NCBI RefSeq assembly: GCF_001854805.1
Contig: NZ_MBLO01000050.1
Coordinates: forward strand, 1-43,072
Direction: 5' to 3'
Source of the DNA: Pseudofrankia coriaricola
Lineage (GTDB): Bacteria; Actinomycetota; Actinomycetes; Frankiales; Frankiaceae
DNA length: 43,072 nucleotides
Below the pieces are notes generated by a model, which ran no database searches, was not told where the DNA came from, and was given only the letters and a program-made list of their open reading frames with translations. The position numbers and the translations under genes are program-made. How positions within the stretch are numbered: the first letter of the stretch is position 1; each line of letters starts with the position of its first letter. Positions 42,887-43,072 of the stretch are shown here, piece after piece.

Positions 42887-43072
42887 CGCGCTGATGGCGG
42901 TGTCGCGGGCGATCGCCCAGGCCAGGGGCGCGTTGCCGGTGCGGACGGTGTGGCGGTCCTCGTCGAGGACGCGGTCGCGGACGTGGTGGACCGCTTCGAC
43001 CGTCCAGTGCCCGCGTGCCCGTGCCGCGAGGTCCCGTGGGTGGGCCTGTTCGGCGGGCAGGCTGGTGACCAG
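42779..43072 (-). mobile_element. ISAs1-family transposase, C-terminal end (runs off the window)
   Basis: The minus strand encodes the last 97 residues of a DDE transposase: RGHWTVEAVHHVRDRVLDED, then HTVRTGNAPLAWAIARDTAI and GHRSIAKALRATARQPERVL, with its TGA at 42779-42781. The H-W-x-[IV]-E-x-x-H-x-x-x-D...E-D motif and the R-x-G-N-x-P segment are typical of ISAs1 transposases. The element end may be the CAGGG at 42769-42773, which would place its border inside the FAD oxidoreductase gene. The visible part is in one open frame, so the copy may be intact beyond the edge. Confidence 0.85.

Noticed and set aside
1-43072. CRISPR arrays, tRNA and rRNA genes
   Set aside because: No regularly spaced repeat array, no tRNA-like cloverleaf with TTCGA arm and no rRNA segment was noticed on reading either strand. 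A tRNAscan or CRISPR-finder run would be decisive.

Overview
The window is very GC-rich DNA from a filamentous-type actinomycete. Gene families point to Frankia or a close relative: paired S-adenosyl methyltransferase (PF04672-type) and XRE/DUF5753 genes, very large LuxR-type (LAL) regulators, a NasA/NirBD/NarK nitrate-assimilation set, and many decayed insertion sequences. The genus is an inference; no rRNA or other marker gene is present.

Layout. 1-308: the end of a diguanylate cyclase. 769-2414 (minus): a permease/ATPase pair of a NitT/TauT-type ABC importer. 3733-6995: a module of substrate-binding lipoprotein, SAM methyltransferase and, convergent to them, an XRE/DUF5753 regulator. 7545-9899: a GAF-EAL cyclic-di-GMP phosphodiesterase, a small helicase-associated-domain ORF and a beta-carbonic anhydrase. 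10188-17270: nitrate assimilation, with nasA-nirB-nirD on the minus strand and narK divergent on the plus strand. 17753-19094: a divergent imine-reductase-like dehydrogenase / MerR pair. 19980-22601: a second copy of the lipoprotein/methyltransferase/XRE module in inverted orientation, with its XRE gene reduced to a frameshifted remnant. 23035-30885: a MarR regulator divergent from an MFS exporter, then a LAL regulator, a VOC protein and another MFS exporter. 30944-32371: a membrane-anchored alpha/beta hydrolase. 32372-33410: a gene-poor stretch with two matching perfect hairpins and an IS630 remnant. 33411-35272: an SDR translationally coupled to an ERG4/ERG24-type sterol-reductase-like membrane protein. 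35650-39691: a second LAL regulator, a tautomerase and a conserved hypothetical protein. 39984-42886: a P450 divergent from an FAD-dependent oxidoreductase whose 3' end is overwritten by an ISAs1-type element that runs off the window.

Working together. NarK imports nitrate, NasA reduces it to nitrite, and NirBD reduces nitrite to ammonium. The GGDEF and EAL proteins make and degrade cyclic-di-GMP. The divergent regulator/target pairs (MarR-MFS, MerR-dehydrogenase) look locally controlled. The two inverted lipoprotein/methyltransferase/XRE modules bracket the c-di-GMP and nitrate genes; this conserved three-gene arrangement is the best candidate here for a poorly described system.

Mobile DNA is frequent but mostly dead: remnants of IS6-, IS110- and IS630-type transposases, an HxlR fragment, and one apparently intact ISAs1-type C-terminus at the right edge. 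Several perfect hairpins lie at gene ends or in gene-poor DNA. Family names come from motif recognition by eye; no database search was run.
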